Source of the DNA: Salipiger mangrovisoli | Lineage (GTDB): Bacteria > Pseudomonadota > Alphaproteobacteria > Rhodobacterales > Rhodobacteraceae | NCBI RefSeq assembly: GCF_015223355.1 | Contig: NZ_JADFFK010000008.1 | Coordinates: 124,001 to 188,000 of the forward strand | Reading direction: 5' to 3' | DNA length: 64,000 nt | In this document: positions 1-8,054 of the stretch, piece by piece | Layout of the letters: each line of letters starts with the position of its first letter | Numbering within the stretch: position 1 is the first letter of the stretch | Position numbers and translations under genes: made by a program | Notes under the pieces: generated by a model | Database searches by the model: none | What the model saw: the letters and a program-made list of their open reading frames with translations, nothing else | Told to the model about the DNA's origin: nothing

Positions 1-954
1 CTTGGCCGGGTGCACGTTGACGTCCACCAGATGCGGGTCGCAGTCGACGAAGAGCGCCACCGCCGGGTGCCGGTCGCGGCTCAGGTAATCGGCATAGGCG
101 CCGCGCAGCGCGCCGTAGAGCAGCTTGTCCTGCACCGGGCGGCCGTTGACGAAGAGGTGCTGTGCCACGGAAGAGCCGCGCGAATAGGTCGGCAGGGCGG
201 CGTAGCCGGTCAGCCGGAAGCCATCGCGCTCGGCGTCGATGGCCAGCGCATTGTCGGTGAACTCGGCGCCCAGCACCTGTGCCAGCCGACCCCGCAGCGC
301 GTCGAAGAGATCGCCCGAGACGGCGTCGGCGCGGAAATTCACCCGATCCTTGCCCTGCGAGACATCGCGCAGGGTGAAGCCCACCGAGGGCTCGGCCATG
401 GCGAGACGTTTCATCACGTCCGAGATCGACATCATCTCGGCGCGGTCGGTGCGCAGGAACTTCAGGCGTGCCGGGGTGGCAAAGAAGAGATCGCGCAGCG
501 TCACCACCGTGCCGGGGTTCAGCGCCGCCGGTTTCACCGCGCCCATCTGCCCGCCGGAGACCGCGATCTCGGCCCCGTCCTGCCCGGCGACACGGCTCTG
601 GATGGTCAGCCGGCCGACAGCGCCGAGCGAAGGAAGCGCCTCGCCGCGAAAGCCGAAGCTGTGGATGTTCAGCAGGTCCGAGCCATCGATCTTCGACGTG
701 GCATGGCGCGACAGCGCCATTGGCAGCTCGTCCGGCCCCATGCCGCAGCCGTCGTCGCTGACCCGGATCAGGGTCTTGCCGCCGTCGGCGATCTCGACGG
801 TGACGCGGGTGGCCCCGGCGTCGATGGCGTTCTCCACCAGCTCCTTGACCGCCGAGGCCGGGCGCTCGACCACCTCGCCGGCGGCGATGCGATTGATGGC
901 GGCCTCGTCGAGCTGCCGAATGACGGGACGCATATTGGGGCTGTGGGTGTTCAT
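1..954 (-). CDS. mutL: DNA mismatch repair protein MutL, N-terminal part (runs off the window)
   Basis: Mismatch repair ATPase that links MutS recognition to downstream excision. Only the first 318 codons are present; the frame is still open at base 1. The GHKL ATPase fold is clear: ELVENAIDAG near residues 38-47, DDGCGM near 68-72 and GFRGEAL near residue 100. It starts MNTHSPNMRP at 954, with a possible internal start at Met8. The MutL transducer domain follows the ATPase, ending in the conserved DVNVHPAK at the window edge. It lies 60 bp downstream of ybaK on the same strand and may be co-transcribed with it. Confidence 0.96.
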   Translation of the reverse strand, partial: MNTHSPNMRPVIRQLDEAAINRIAAGEVVERPASAVKELVENAIDAGATRVTVEIADGGKTLIRVSDDGCGMGPDELPMALSRHATSKIDGSDLLNIHSFGFRGEALPSLGAVGRLTIQSRVAGQDGAEIAVSGGQMGAVKPAALNPGTVVTLRDLFFATPARLKFLRTDRAEMMSISDVMKRLAMAEPSVGFTLRDVSQGKDRVNFRADAVSGDLFDALRGRLAQVLGAEFTDNALAIDAERDGFRLTGYAALPTYSRGSSVAQHLFVNGRPVQDKLLYGALRGAYADYLSRDRHPAVALFVDCDPHLVDVNVHPAK

Positions 955-1014
955 GCCACCATACCTAGCAGGGATTTCGCGATTCTGGAACGGTCTGCGC
1001 CGGTGGCGGAGCGT

Positions 1015-1491
1015 TCAGTCCGCCGCCAGCGACGCGGCCCGACCGCCGGAGACCTCTAGCGCATCGGCAGGGGTGACCACCACCATCAATCCACGCCTTC
1101 CACCGTTCAGCACGATCCGCTCGGCCTTCATCGCCGCCGCCTCGAAGGCCACGGGCGCGCGCTTCTTCTGTCCGAAGGGGCTGATCCCGCCGGTGTGCAT
1201 GCCGGTCAGCCGCTCGGCCTTGGCGGGATCCATCATCTGCGCCGACTTGCCGCCGAAGGCGCTGGCGACGCGCTTCATCGACAGCGTCGCGCCCGAGGGC
1301 ACCACCGCGCAGCAGGGTTTTCCATCGACCTCGACCATCAGCGTCTTCAGCACCCTCTCGGGATCCCAGCCAATCGCCTCGGCGGCATGCAGCCCGATCT
1401 GCGCCTGCCCGGAGACGTAGTCGTATTCCAGCAGCTCGAAATCCACCTTGGCGCGCCCCAGCGCCTGCGTCGCGGGTGTGCCCTTGCTCAT
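1015..1491 (-). CDS. ybaK: Cys-tRNA(Pro)/Cys-tRNA(Cys) deacylase, YbaK/EbsC family
   Basis: Trans-editing enzyme that hydrolyses mischarged Cys-tRNA(Pro). The 158-residue protein is the length of the single-domain family and starts MSKGTPATQAL. The motif KTLMVEVDGKPCCAVVP and the later GGISPFGQKKR are typical of YbaK. The frame is open further upstream, to 1539, but that extension would run into DUF4186 and does not look like this family, so Met at 1491 is chosen. It sits 10 bp after the DUF4186 gene, so YigZ, DUF4186 and YbaK look like one transcription unit. Confidence 0.93.
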   Translation of the reverse strand: MSKGTPATQALGRAKVDFELLEYDYVSGQAQIGLHAAEAIGWDPERVLKTLMVEVDGKPCCAVVPSGATLSMKRVASAFGGKSAQMMDPAKAERLTGMHTGGISPFGQKKRAPVAFEAAAMKAERIVLNGGRRGLMVVVTPADALEVSGGRAASLAAD

Positions 1492-1501
1492 GCCGAGACC
1501 C

Positions 1502-1867
1502 TCATGCCCGATACCCCATCTGCCGGTCGATCCACGCAAGGATCACCCCGACCACCTGCGCCTGTTCCTCGTCGCTCAAGGCGCGCCCCGCCGCCAGCCC
1601 GTGCCACTTCGCAAGGCAGCCGCGGCAGCAGGTGGCCGTGGCGTGCTGGGCGACAAACACCGGGTGGCCACGCATGGGCGTCTGCTTGCCGTCGTTTCTC
1701 GGCTGCGCCGGGGCGAGCCGCTCGGCGATGAAGTCGCGCGCGTGCAGGAGGATCACCGCGCGGCCCTTCTCGTCGGCATAGGTGCGCTCCTTCGGGCCAA
1801 GCCGGAACCGGCTGCGGAAGCTCGAACGCGCCAGCCGCGCAAAGAGGCGGTCCGGCGCGGCGCTCAT
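1502..1867 (-). CDS. DUF4186 family protein
   Basis: A 121-residue protein beginning MSAAPDRLFARLARS. It matches my recollection of DUF4186: an N-terminal FRSRFRL segment, a central HARDFI, a Cys pair in TCCRGCLAKWHG, and a C-terminal VVGVILAWI helix. The Cys-x-x-Cys plus the His residues (RGHPVFVAQHATATCCRGC) suggest metal binding; this is inference. The start codon overlaps the stop of the upstream YigZ-like gene as ATGA (1864-1867), which fixes the start. Function is unknown. Confidence 0.82.
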   Translation of the reverse strand: MSAAPDRLFARLARSSFRSRFRLGPKERTYADEKGRAVILLHARDFIAERLAPAQPRNDGKQTPMRGHPVFVAQHATATCCRGCLAKWHGLAAGRALSDEEQAQVVGVILAWIDRQMGYRA

Positions 1868-2214
1868 TCCAGGCTTTCGATATAGGTGCGCACCGCGTCC
1901 TGCACGTGGCGGAAGCGGTCGCCGCCGAGGTGCTTGCCGCCGTACCAGCGGGTGACCACGATGATGTGGTCCCTGAGCCCCTCGCGCTCCAGCATCCGCA
2001 GGATCACCATGCCCGCGCCGCTCTCGCCGTCGTCGTTCTTGATCGGCGTGTCGCCGGTCAGCAGGCCCCATGTGTTATGCGTGGCCTTGGCGAACTTCTT
2101 GTTACGCTTGAGCTCCCTGAGAAAGGCCTTCGCCTCCTCCTCCGAGGCGCAGGGCCCGCCCGAGACGGCGTATTTCGAGCCGCGGTCGCTGATGATGTTC
2201 TCGAGAATGCGCAT
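1864..2214 (-). CDS. YigZ/Impact N-terminal domain protein (UPF0029)
   Basis: A 116-residue protein with the Impact/UPF0029 fold. The conserved segment VTRWYGGKHLGGDRFRHV (about residues 86-103) is diagnostic. Usual YigZ proteins are near 200 residues with a second C-terminal domain; this one carries only the first domain, the short form common in Rhodobacteraceae. Family members are linked to translation control in eukaryotes; the bacterial role is unclear. First gene of the YigZ-DUF4186-ybaK unit, with an ATGA overlap to the next gene. Confidence 0.88.
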   Translation of the reverse strand: MRILENIISDRGSKYAVSGGPCASEEEAKAFLRELKRNKKFAKATHNTWGLLTGDTPIKNDDGESGAGMVILRMLEREGLRDHIIVVTRWYGGKHLGGDRFRHVQDAVRTYIESLE

Positions 2215-2253
2215 GCCAGAGGGGTAAGCCGCGCGGAGGCAGGGCGCAAGCCT

Positions 2254-3309
2254 TCAGCCTCCGAGGTAGCCCCGCTCGATTTCCAGCAGCCGCTGCTTGC
2301 GCCAGAGCCCGCCGCCGTAGCCGGTGAGCGATCCGTCCGCCCCGATCACCCGGTGGCAGGGGATCACCAGCGCGATCTGATTGGCGCCATTGGCCTGCGC
2401 CACCGCCCGCACCGCCGAGGGCCGACCCAGCGCCTGCGCCAGCGCGCCGTAGCTGCGTGTCTCGCCAGCCGGGATCTCGCGCAAGGCGCGCCAGACCGAC
2501 TTGGTGAACTCCGAGCCATGCAGCGCCAGCGGCGTGTCGAAGCGGGCGCTCTCCCCGGCGAAGAATCGCGCCAGCTCCTCGCGGATCTGCTGCGAGGGCG
2601 CGTATGTGCCCACGCCGATCTCGTTGCCTGCGCCCCTGCGCAGCTTCTCCAGCTCGCGCGGCAGCGCCTTGCGGTCGATGAATTCTAGCAGGTGCAGGTG
2701 TGACTTCGAGCAGACGGACACCATGTCGCCGAGCGGCGTGGCGATCCAGTCGGCGCGCAGCAGCGCGTCCGCCCTCAGCGCGCCCGGTGCGACGCCAAGC
2801 GCCTTGGCAAAGCCCGCGCGGAAGGCAGAGGCGCTTTCGAACCCCGCGTCGAGCTGCGCCTCGATCACCGGCGCCCCCGAGGCGAGTGCGGTGAAACCCT
2901 CGCGCAGACGACGCTGCCGGGCCATCTCGAGGAAGGTCATGCCGAACTGCCGCTTGAAGGCGCGGCGCACGGTAGAGGGATCGAGACCCATCGCCACGAG
3001 GTCGGGCTCGGACCAGCGGAAGGCCGGGCGCGCCTCGAGCGCCTCGAGTAGCCGGGCGATCACGGGATCTCCCTTGGCCATCGGGGCGAGCGGGCGGCAG
3101 CGCTTGCAGGGCCGGAAGCCGGCGGTGATGCACGCGCCCACGGTCTCGTGGAAGCTGCAATTCGCGCGCAGCGGTTTGCGCGCGGGGCAGGTCAGCCGGC
3201 AGAAGATGCCGGTCGAGGCGACGCAGACATAGGCCCGGCCATCGTAGGACGGGTCCCGGTCGAGCAGCGCCTGGTAGAGCGTGTCAGGGTCAGGAAGGGC
3301 AAAGAGCAT
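2254..3309 (-). CDS. ada: Ada: methylated-DNA sensor, AraC-type activator and O6-alkylguanine-DNA alkyltransferase
   Basis: Bifunctional alkylation-response protein of 351 residues, the usual full length. The N-terminal zinc domain has Cys37, Cys41, Cys68 and Cys71 (FCRLTCPAR, FRPCKRC), the first being the likely methyl-phosphotriester acceptor. An AraC-type helix-turn-helix follows at about residues 85-180. The C-terminal alkyltransferase has active-site Cys318 in IPCHRVIG. Methylated Ada normally activates its own gene and other repair genes. It stands alone, 39 bp before the YigZ gene and divergent from the rhodanese gene. Confidence 0.96.
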   Translation of the reverse strand: MLFALPDPDTLYQALLDRDPSYDGRAYVCVASTGIFCRLTCPARKPLRANCSFHETVGACITAGFRPCKRCRPLAPMAKGDPVIARLLEALEARPAFRWSEPDLVAMGLDPSTVRRAFKRQFGMTFLEMARQRRLREGFTALASGAPVIEAQLDAGFESASAFRAGFAKALGVAPGALRADALLRADWIATPLGDMVSVCSKSHLHLLEFIDRKALPRELEKLRRGAGNEIGVGTYAPSQQIREELARFFAGESARFDTPLALHGSEFTKSVWRALREIPAGETRSYGALAQALGRPSAVRAVAQANGANQIALVIPCHRVIGADGSLTGYGGGLWRKQRLLEIERGYLGG

Positions 3310-3422
3310 GCCCCGACTCTAGCCGATCCGCGCGCGGCGCGCCGCCGGAAATCGGGCGGCTATTGTTCTCTAGCACCGGCCCCTCTTGCTTCGCCGGTCT
3401 CGCGCCCCACATGAGAAGATAG

Positions 3423-3440
3423 ATATCAAAAAACAGATAT
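3423..3440. promoter_or_regulatory. Dyad ATATC-N8-GATAT upstream of the rhodanese gene
   Basis: Perfect 5-bp arms separated by exactly 8 bases, ending three bases before the Shine-Dalgarno (AAGGAG, 3444-3449) of the rhodanese gene. The place fits a repressor site. The arm-N8-arm geometry matches the SqrR/BigR persulfide-repressor motif ATTC-N8-GAAT, but the arm sequence differs, so the regulator assignment is inference. Confidence 0.45.
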
Positions 3441-3456
3441 GAAAAGGAGCCGGGCA

Positions 3457-3831
3457 ATGAAGACCGAGGAAGTGGGCAACGCCCTTCTGGAGACCTGGAC
3501 CGCCGACGAGGTCGCCGAGGCCTTCGCCCGCAACGAGATCGTGCTGATCGACGTGCGCACGCCGCAGGAATACATGTTCGAGCACATCGAGGGCGCGCTG
3601 CTGATGCCGATGGCCTTCTTCCGCCCCGAGAAGCTGCCGGGGCAGGGTGAGAAGCGCATCGTCTTCCACTGCGGCTCTGGCGCGCGTTCGGAGCGGGTCG
3701 CCCGCGCCGCCATCGCGTCGGGCATGGCGCGCGTCGCACATATGGAAGGCGGCTTCGGGGCCTGGAAAGGCAGCCACAAGCCCTATATCGGCACCAACAT
3801 GGCCACCGGTGCACCCACGCCGGTCGGCTGA
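3457..3831 (+). CDS. Single-domain rhodanese (sulfurtransferase)
   Basis: A 124-residue rhodanese fold protein that carries sulfane sulfur on a Cys. It has VLIDVRTPQEY near residue 30 and the active-site loop HCGSGARSERVAR near residue 66, with the Cys followed by a CxxGxRS-type loop, typical of small GlpE/PspE-like proteins. The start is set by AAGGAG seven bases before ATG 3457; an in-frame ATG at 3439 lies before this site. A dyad directly upstream suggests control by a DNA-binding repressor. It converges on the GntR gene and is followed by a hairpin with a T-run. Confidence 0.92.
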   Translation: MKTEEVGNALLETWTADEVAEAFARNEIVLIDVRTPQEYMFEHIEGALLMPMAFFRPEKLPGQGEKRIVFHCGSGARSERVARAAIASGMARVAHMEGGFGAWKGSHKPYIGTNMATGAPTPVG

Positions 3832-3842
3832 AACACCCCGGC

Positions 3843-3911
3843 CCTTCTTCTCTTTCAAAATACGCCGGGGGTGAATTGGCCGCAGGCCAAGAGGGGGCAG
3901 CGCCCCCTTTT
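3843..3911 (+). repeat. Intergenic repeat copy 1: 28-nt box plus two hairpins, ending in TTTT
   Basis: The box at 3843-3870 (CCTTCTTCTC...CGCCGGGG) is followed by hairpin 1, TTGGCC-GCA-GGCCAA (3876-3890), and hairpin 2, GGGGGC-AGC-GCCCCC (3893-3907), then TTTT (3908-3911). Further copies with the same order lie at 22483-22548 and 43846-43914 (minus) and 56833-56892 (plus). Here, between convergent genes, hairpin 2 plus the T-run probably also ends rhodanese transcription. Confidence 0.85.
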
Positions 3912-3917
3912 CCGCGA

Positions 3918-4688
3918 TCAACCGCGCCCGGTCACCCGGTCGAAGCGCTGCCGCGCCACGTCCTCGTCGCGCATCGCCTTGCGGTCGGCAATCAGCGCCG
4001 CCTCGACGTAGCCGAGGTGCGCCTGCACCGCGGCCTTGGCAGCCGACGCGTCACGCGCCTGCAGCGCGGTATTGATCGCCCGGTGCTGCTCGAGCAGCGC
4101 CTCACGGGTGGTGCGCTGCTTGAACATGACCGAGCGGTTGTAGAACACCCCCTCGCGCAGCAGCTGGTACATCGAGCGCATCATGTGCAGCATGATGACG
4201 TTATGGCTGGCCTCGATGATCGCGAGGTGGAAGTCGGCATCGAGCCGCGCCTCCTCGGCCGGGTTCCGCTTCTGGTGCGCCGCGGCCATCTTCTCGAAGA
4301 GCGCGTCGATGACCTTCAGATCCGACGGCGTGCCATGCAGGGCCGCGCGCTCGGCGGCCAGCCCCTCCATGTCGCGGCGGAAGCTGAGGTAGTCGAAGAC
4401 CGCCTCGTCATGCTTGGAAAAGAGTTGGATCAGCGCATCGGAGAAGGCGGAGCCGAGCACTTCCGTGACGAAGATGCCCGCCCCGGCGCGGGTTTCCAGC
4501 AAGCCTTGCGCCTGCAGGTCGGCCACCGCCTCGCGCAGCGAGGGGCGGGACACGCCCAGCCGGTCCGACAGCTCGCGCTCGGCGGGCAGGCGCTCGCCGG
4601 GACGCAGGATGCCGCGCAGGATCAGCTCTTCGATCTGGCGCACGACGGCGCTTGAGAGTTTCTCTGACTGGACGGGACGAAAGGGCAT
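3918..4688 (-). CDS. GntR-family regulator, FCD subfamily
   Basis: Transcription factor of 256 residues. The winged helix-turn-helix is at about residues 8-75 (GERLPAERELSDRLGVSRPSLREAV). A C-terminal FCD ligand domain follows, with DADFHLAIIEASHN and later EQHRAI and AHLGYVE supplying the usual Asp/His metal ligands. Family members resemble PdhR, LldR and GlcC and sense small organic acids. A TGGTCA-N7-TGACCA palindrome lies 26 bp upstream of the start and probably mediates autoregulation. No adjacent catabolic operon shows which acid it senses; the upstream moaE gene is an unlikely target. Confidence 0.93.
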   Translation of the reverse strand: MPFRPVQSEKLSSAVVRQIEELILRGILRPGERLPAERELSDRLGVSRPSLREAVADLQAQGLLETRAGAGIFVTEVLGSAFSDALIQLFSKHDEAVFDYLSFRRDMEGLAAERAALHGTPSDLKVIDALFEKMAAAHQKRNPAEEARLDADFHLAIIEASHNVIMLHMMRSMYQLLREGVFYNRSVMFKQRTTREALLEQHRAINTALQARDASAAKAAVQAHLGYVEAALIADRKAMRDEDVARQRFDRVTGRG

Positions 4689-4713
4689 CGGGATGGTCCT
4701 GAGAGGCTGAATT

Positions 4714-4732
4714 GGTCAGATCATATGACCAG
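4714..4732. promoter_or_regulatory. Palindromic operator of the FCD GntR regulator
   Basis: TGGTCA-N7-TGACCA has perfect 6-bp arms and an inner TCATATGA that is itself palindromic. The TGGT...ACCA arms are characteristic of FadR/PdhR-type GntR operators. It lies 26 bp upstream of the regulator start, between it and the moaE 3' end, so autoregulation is the simplest reading. Confidence 0.72.
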
Positions 4733-4768
4733 AGGCGCCATGTCTCAAGCGCGACGGAAGGAGAGGGT

Positions 4769-5215
4769 CTACCAGCGCGACAGCGCGTCCTCGTCCTCGT
4801 CCTTGGCGGTGACCCAGGAGGTGCCCTCTGCGCCGCTTTCCTTCTTCCAGAAGGGTGCGCGCGACTTGAGATAGTCCATCAAGTACTCGGCTGCCTCGAA
4901 GGCGTGGCCGCGGTGCTTGGAGGCGGTGGCGACCATCATGATGCGTTCGCCCGGACCCATGCGGCCGTAGCGGTGGATCACCAGCACCTCTCCGAGATCC
5001 CAGCGCGCCTCGGCCTCGGTCGCGATCTTTTCCAGCGCCTTCTGGGTCATGCCGGGGTAGTGCTCGATCTCCATGGTCGCCAGCGTGCCCGACACATCGC
5101 GCACCACGCCGGTGAAGGTCACCACGGCGCCCATGTCGGTGCGGCCTGCGGCAAATCCCTCGGCCTCGGCGCCGAAATCGAAGGGCTCTTCCTGCACGAC
5201 AACCCGGATGGCCAT
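4769..5215 (-). CDS. moaE: Molybdopterin synthase catalytic subunit MoaE
   Basis: Large subunit of molybdopterin synthase, which transfers sulfur from the MoaD thiocarboxylate to precursor Z. It is 148 residues, the family length. Recognisable parts are the VVTFTGVVRD segment, HYPGMTQKALEKIA, the IHRYGRMGPGE loop and the conserved KSRAPFWKKE near the C-terminus, which contains the catalytic lysines. It follows moaD by 4 bp, so the two subunits are translated from one message in the order pgsA-moaD-moaE. Confidence 0.96.
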   Translation of the reverse strand: MAIRVVVQEEPFDFGAEAEGFAAGRTDMGAVVTFTGVVRDVSGTLATMEIEHYPGMTQKALEKIATEAEARWDLGEVLVIHRYGRMGPGERIMMVATASKHRGHAFEAAEYLMDYLKSRAPFWKKESGAEGTSWVTAKDEDEDALSRW

Positions 5216-5219
5216 GGGA

Positions 5220-5465
5220 TCAGCCCCCGGTCATCGGCGGGAAGAAGGCGACCTCGCGCACGCCGGCAAGCGGCGCGTCGAACTCCGACAGTTCCTGGTC
5301 CAGCGCCACGCGCAGCGCCGAGAGATCGGAGAAGGCCAGCGCGTAGCGCTCCTCGCGCCCGCGCAGCTCCTCGATGAGATCGTTCACCGTGGCGGCCGCG
5401 GTCTCGTAGCGCTCCTTCGGCAGGCCGATGCGTTCGCGCACCCAGGCGAAATAGAGCAGGTCCAT
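5220..5465 (-). CDS. moaD: Molybdopterin synthase sulfur carrier subunit MoaD
   Basis: Ubiquitin-like sulfur carrier of 81 residues ending in the required Gly-Gly (PPMTGG), whose C-terminus is adenylated and thiocarboxylated before sulfur transfer by MoaE. It begins MDLLYFAWVRERIG, matching family members. The start at 5465 overlaps the pgsA stop as TGATG, implying translational coupling with pgsA; moaE follows 4 bp later. Confidence 0.95.
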   Translation of the reverse strand: MDLLYFAWVRERIGLPKERYETAAATVNDLIEELRGREERYALAFSDLSALRVALDQELSEFDAPLAGVREVAFFPPMTGG

Positions 5466-6130
5466 CACGTGTCGTCCTTCAGGAACGGCAGGGCCTTCAC
5501 GAAGTAGTCCCAGCCGGTGATCAGGGTCAGCGCGGCGGCGATCCACAGCAGCGTCAGGCCAAGGTGGCCGGTCCAGATCATCCCGGCTTCCTGCCAGCGC
5601 AGCCCGTGCGGATCGGCGCCGCCGGCGTCGAGCGCGCGGGTGACCGTCTGCTGGTCCAGCGCCTCGACACTGAGAGCAAGGTAATGCTCGAACACCCCCT
5701 GTGAAAAGAGCGTGGCGATGGCAATCATCTGGAAAGTGGTTTTCCACTTCGCCAGCTTGGTCACCTTGAGCGTGCCCGCGACGTCGCCGAGATACTCGCG
5801 CAGGCCCGAGACAAACACCTCGCGGAAGAGAATCATCGTCGCGGGAAGCACCAGCCAGGGCGACATCGACGAATAGCCGACGATCACCATCAGCGCGATC
5901 ACCACCATCGCCTTGTCGGCGATCGGGTCGAGCATGGCACCGATCTTGCTCTCCTGTCCCCAGAGCCGGGCGAGGTAACCGTCGAACCAGTCGGTGACGG
6001 CAGCGCTGATGAACAGCAGCAACGCGAACCAGTCCGCGAGCGGTCGCGAGAAATACAGGAACATCACCGCCACGCCGGGGGCGGCGATCAGGCGGAGGGC
6101 GGTGAGGATATTTGGCAGGTTCCAGCGCAT
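5465..6130 (-). CDS. pgsA: CDP-diacylglycerol-glycerol-3-phosphate 3-phosphatidyltransferase
   Basis: Integral membrane enzyme that makes phosphatidylglycerol phosphate, the first committed step to phosphatidylglycerol and cardiolipin. The CDP-alcohol phosphotransferase signature D-G-x2-A-R-x8-G-x3-D-x3-D is complete at about residues 50-72 (FDGYLARLWG ... GAMLDPIAD). It has 221 residues with several hydrophobic helices, and an N-terminal NLPNILTALRL typical of PgsA. It lies 54 bp after recO and is coupled to moaD by a one-base overlap. In many relatives uvrC precedes pgsA; here recO does. Confidence 0.95.
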   Translation of the reverse strand: MRWNLPNILTALRLIAAPGVAVMFLYFSRPLADWFALLLFISAAVTDWFDGYLARLWGQESKIGAMLDPIADKAMVVIALMVIVGYSSMSPWLVLPATMILFREVFVSGLREYLGDVAGTLKVTKLAKWKTTFQMIAIATLFSQGVFEHYLALSVEALDQQTVTRALDAGGADPHGLRWQEAGMIWTGHLGLTLLWIAAALTLITGWDYFVKALPFLKDDT

Positions 6131-6184
6131 GCGACTTACGTAGCGCGCTTTTTCCGGAGGGGAAAGACGCCTCGGACGCCCCGT

Positions 6185-6916
6185 TCACGCCTCTGTGCTG
6201 CGGCGGAATCTCTCGACATAGGCGGCGCGGGCCTGCGGCAGTGGCCGGTCGCGCAGCGCGGGGGCCATGTGGCGCTCTAGGAAGTGCCCGGTGGTGCGCA
6301 GCGCCTGCAGGATTTCGCCGTCCGGACCGGGGCCTTCGCCCTTCAGGATGTCGGGCAGGGGCAGCAGCCGGTCGGCCCATTCCCCCGCCGCCTGCCGCGA
6401 GACGGCGCGGCCGGTGCGGGGCGAGACGAAGCACAGTTCCTCGTTGGTGCCGCGCACCGCGCAGGCCGAGAGATCGAGCCCGAATCCCATCTCGTCAAGC
6501 AGAGCCATTTCCCAGCGCAGGTAGGCCAGCGGCCAGAGGTCGCGCTCGGGCAGCAGGTCGAGCAGCTGTTCGGTGCGGGCATAGAGGTTGGGGTGCACCT
6601 CGCGCTCGGGCAGCGAGAAAGCGAGCAGGGCGCATACCGCGTTGAGCCCGGCCAGCGACAGCCGGTCCGACAGCGCGCTCGCCGCGCGCGAACGCTGCGG
6701 CTCGGCGGTGAAGCTGCCCATGTGGTCCTCGAGCCGCGCCTTCCACGTCAGATCGAGCTGCGCGCCGGGTTGCAGGAAGGGGGCGACACGGCGCGAGGCA
6801 CCGCCGCGCAGCACGCCCATGTGCCGCCCGTGTCCGGGGGTGAAGACCTCGAGAATCGCCGAGCTTTCGCCATGCCTGCGCGAGGTCAGAAGGATGCCGG
6901 TATCGCGCCATTCCAT
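6185..6916 (-). CDS. recO: DNA repair protein RecO
   Basis: RecF-pathway mediator that loads RecA on gapped DNA. It is 243 residues. The N-terminal OB-fold begins [21 protein letters not shown] and continues with [15 protein letters not shown], both typical. The C-terminal helical domain contains [22 protein letters not shown]. In alphaproteobacteria recO commonly lies downstream of era and rnc; here the Pr6Pr gene on the opposite strand separates it from DUF1491-era. The ATG at 6916 is the natural start. Confidence 0.95.
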   Translation of the reverse strand: MEWRDTGILLTSRRHGESSAILEVFTPGHGRHMGVLRGGASRRVAPFLQPGAQLDLTWKARLEDHMGSFTAEPQRSRAASALSDRLSLAGLNAVCALLAFSLPEREVHPNLYARTEQLLDLLPERDLWPLAYLRWEMALLDEMGFGLDLSACAVRGTNEELCFVSPRTGRAVSRQAAGEWADRLLPLPDILKGEGPGPDGEILQALRTTGHFLERHMAPALRDRPLPQARAAYVERFRRSTEA

Positions 6917-7135
6917 GCGCGCACTCTCGGAGTTTGCGGGGATGGGAGCAAGGGGGGGCAGCGGCGGGCGTCAGCGCCGGCACAGCCGCGCAGCCCCGCC
7001 GAGAAAGCCAGCGCCCGCATCCGAGCGCGTGAAGATGGGCCGCGATCCGCGGTGTCTCGCCGCGCTGTGAGCGGATGTGTCTTGATCTCGCAATATGATC
7101 TGCTCTGCAGTAGGATGGTCGGCCCGGGAGATGCC

Positions 7136-7777
7136 ATGACCCAAACCCAACGCCACACCGCCCTGTTGATTGCCCTGCTCGCGCTCGGGGCGCTGTGGTT
7201 GCAGGTGCACGTCGGTCTGGCGCGCAGTCCCGGCCGGACGGTGTTCGAAGAGCTCTGGCGGCTTGGGCGCTACTTCACCATCCTGACCAACCTCATGGTG
7301 GCGGTGAGCTTCGCGATGATCGCCGCTGGGCACAGGGCGCAGCCCTGGTGGCTTGCGGCGGTGACGCTGTGGATCCTCATCGTCGCGATCGTCTACCACG
7401 GGCTGCTTGCGCGGCCGCTGGAGGGGTTGCGCTGGTGGTCGGACATGGCGGTGCATACCTTCGTGCCGATCGCGGTGGGGCTGTGGTGGCTGGCGCTGGC
7501 ACCGAAGGACGGGCTGGTGCCGCGTCACGCGCTGTGGTGGCTGCTCTGGCCGCTGGGCTACGTCAGCTACGCGCTGATCCGTGGCGAGATCGACGGCCGG
7601 CACCCCTATTTCTTCATCGACCCTCACGAGGTCGGCTGGAGCGGCGTCGGCCTGTGGTGTCTGGCTCTGGGGGTGAGCTTCTGGCTCGGCGGGCTGGGGA
7701 TGGTGGCGCTGGGGCGGCTGCTCAGCCGTCCATCTCCTCCAGCAGGTGACGCCCCCGACGGTCCTCAAGTTCGATGA
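7136..7777 (+). CDS. Pr6Pr family multi-pass membrane protein
   Basis: A 213-residue protein with about six hydrophobic helices. The segment YFTILTNLMVAVSFAM near residue 45 is the family signature, and PYFFIDPHEVGW near the C-terminus is also conserved. Function is unknown. GGGAG at 7126-7130 lies five bases before ATG 7136; an in-frame ATG at 7115 is the alternative. The only plus-strand gene in this minus-strand block; its last 56 bases overlap the 3' end of the convergent DUF1491 gene, so both coding ends share the same DNA. Confidence 0.85.
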   Translation: MTQTQRHTALLIALLALGALWLQVHVGLARSPGRTVFEELWRLGRYFTILTNLMVAVSFAMIAAGHRAQPWWLAAVTLWILIVAIVYHGLLARPLEGLRWWSDMAVHTFVPIAVGLWWLALAPKDGLVPRHALWWLLWPLGYVSYALIRGEIDGRHPYFFIDPHEVGWSGVGLWCLALGVSFWLGGLGMVALGRLLSRPSPPAGDAPDGPQVR

Positions 7778-8054
7778 CCCAGAGATCCGGATCGAACGCG
7801 CGCTGTTTCGAGACCCGCGCATCGACCTCGTATTCCGGCCCCTCGGCCAGAGTCGTCCAGCGGCGCGCGCCGGTCATCAGGTCCCATTCGCGGGTGAAGG
7901 CCACGGCCTGTCCGTCGAGCGTGGCAAGCTTGACGATCACCGCCCCGGCGGTGTCGTCGCCATGGGCGGTCACATAGGCGGGGATGTCGAGCAGCGACAG
8001 CCGCCGCAGGTAGGCGCCGACCCAGACATGGGTGGCGAGCCGGGGTTCAGGCAT
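7722..8054 (-). CDS. DUF1491 family protein
   Basis: A 110-residue alphaproteobacterial protein of unknown function, recognised by its start MPEPRLATHVWVGAYLRRL and the C-terminal FDPDLWVIELEDRRGRHLL. DUF1491 regularly follows era in Rhodobacteraceae, as here: its start overlaps the era stop by 8 bp (8047-8054), so it belongs to the era operon. The central GDDTAGAVIVKLATLDG is the other conserved part. Its 3' end overlaps the convergent Pr6Pr gene. Confidence 0.9.
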   Translation of the reverse strand: MPEPRLATHVWVGAYLRRLSLLDIPAYVTAHGDDTAGAVIVKLATLDGQAVAFTREWDLMTGARRWTTLAEGPEYEVDARVSKQRAFDPDLWVIELEDRRGRHLLEEMDG

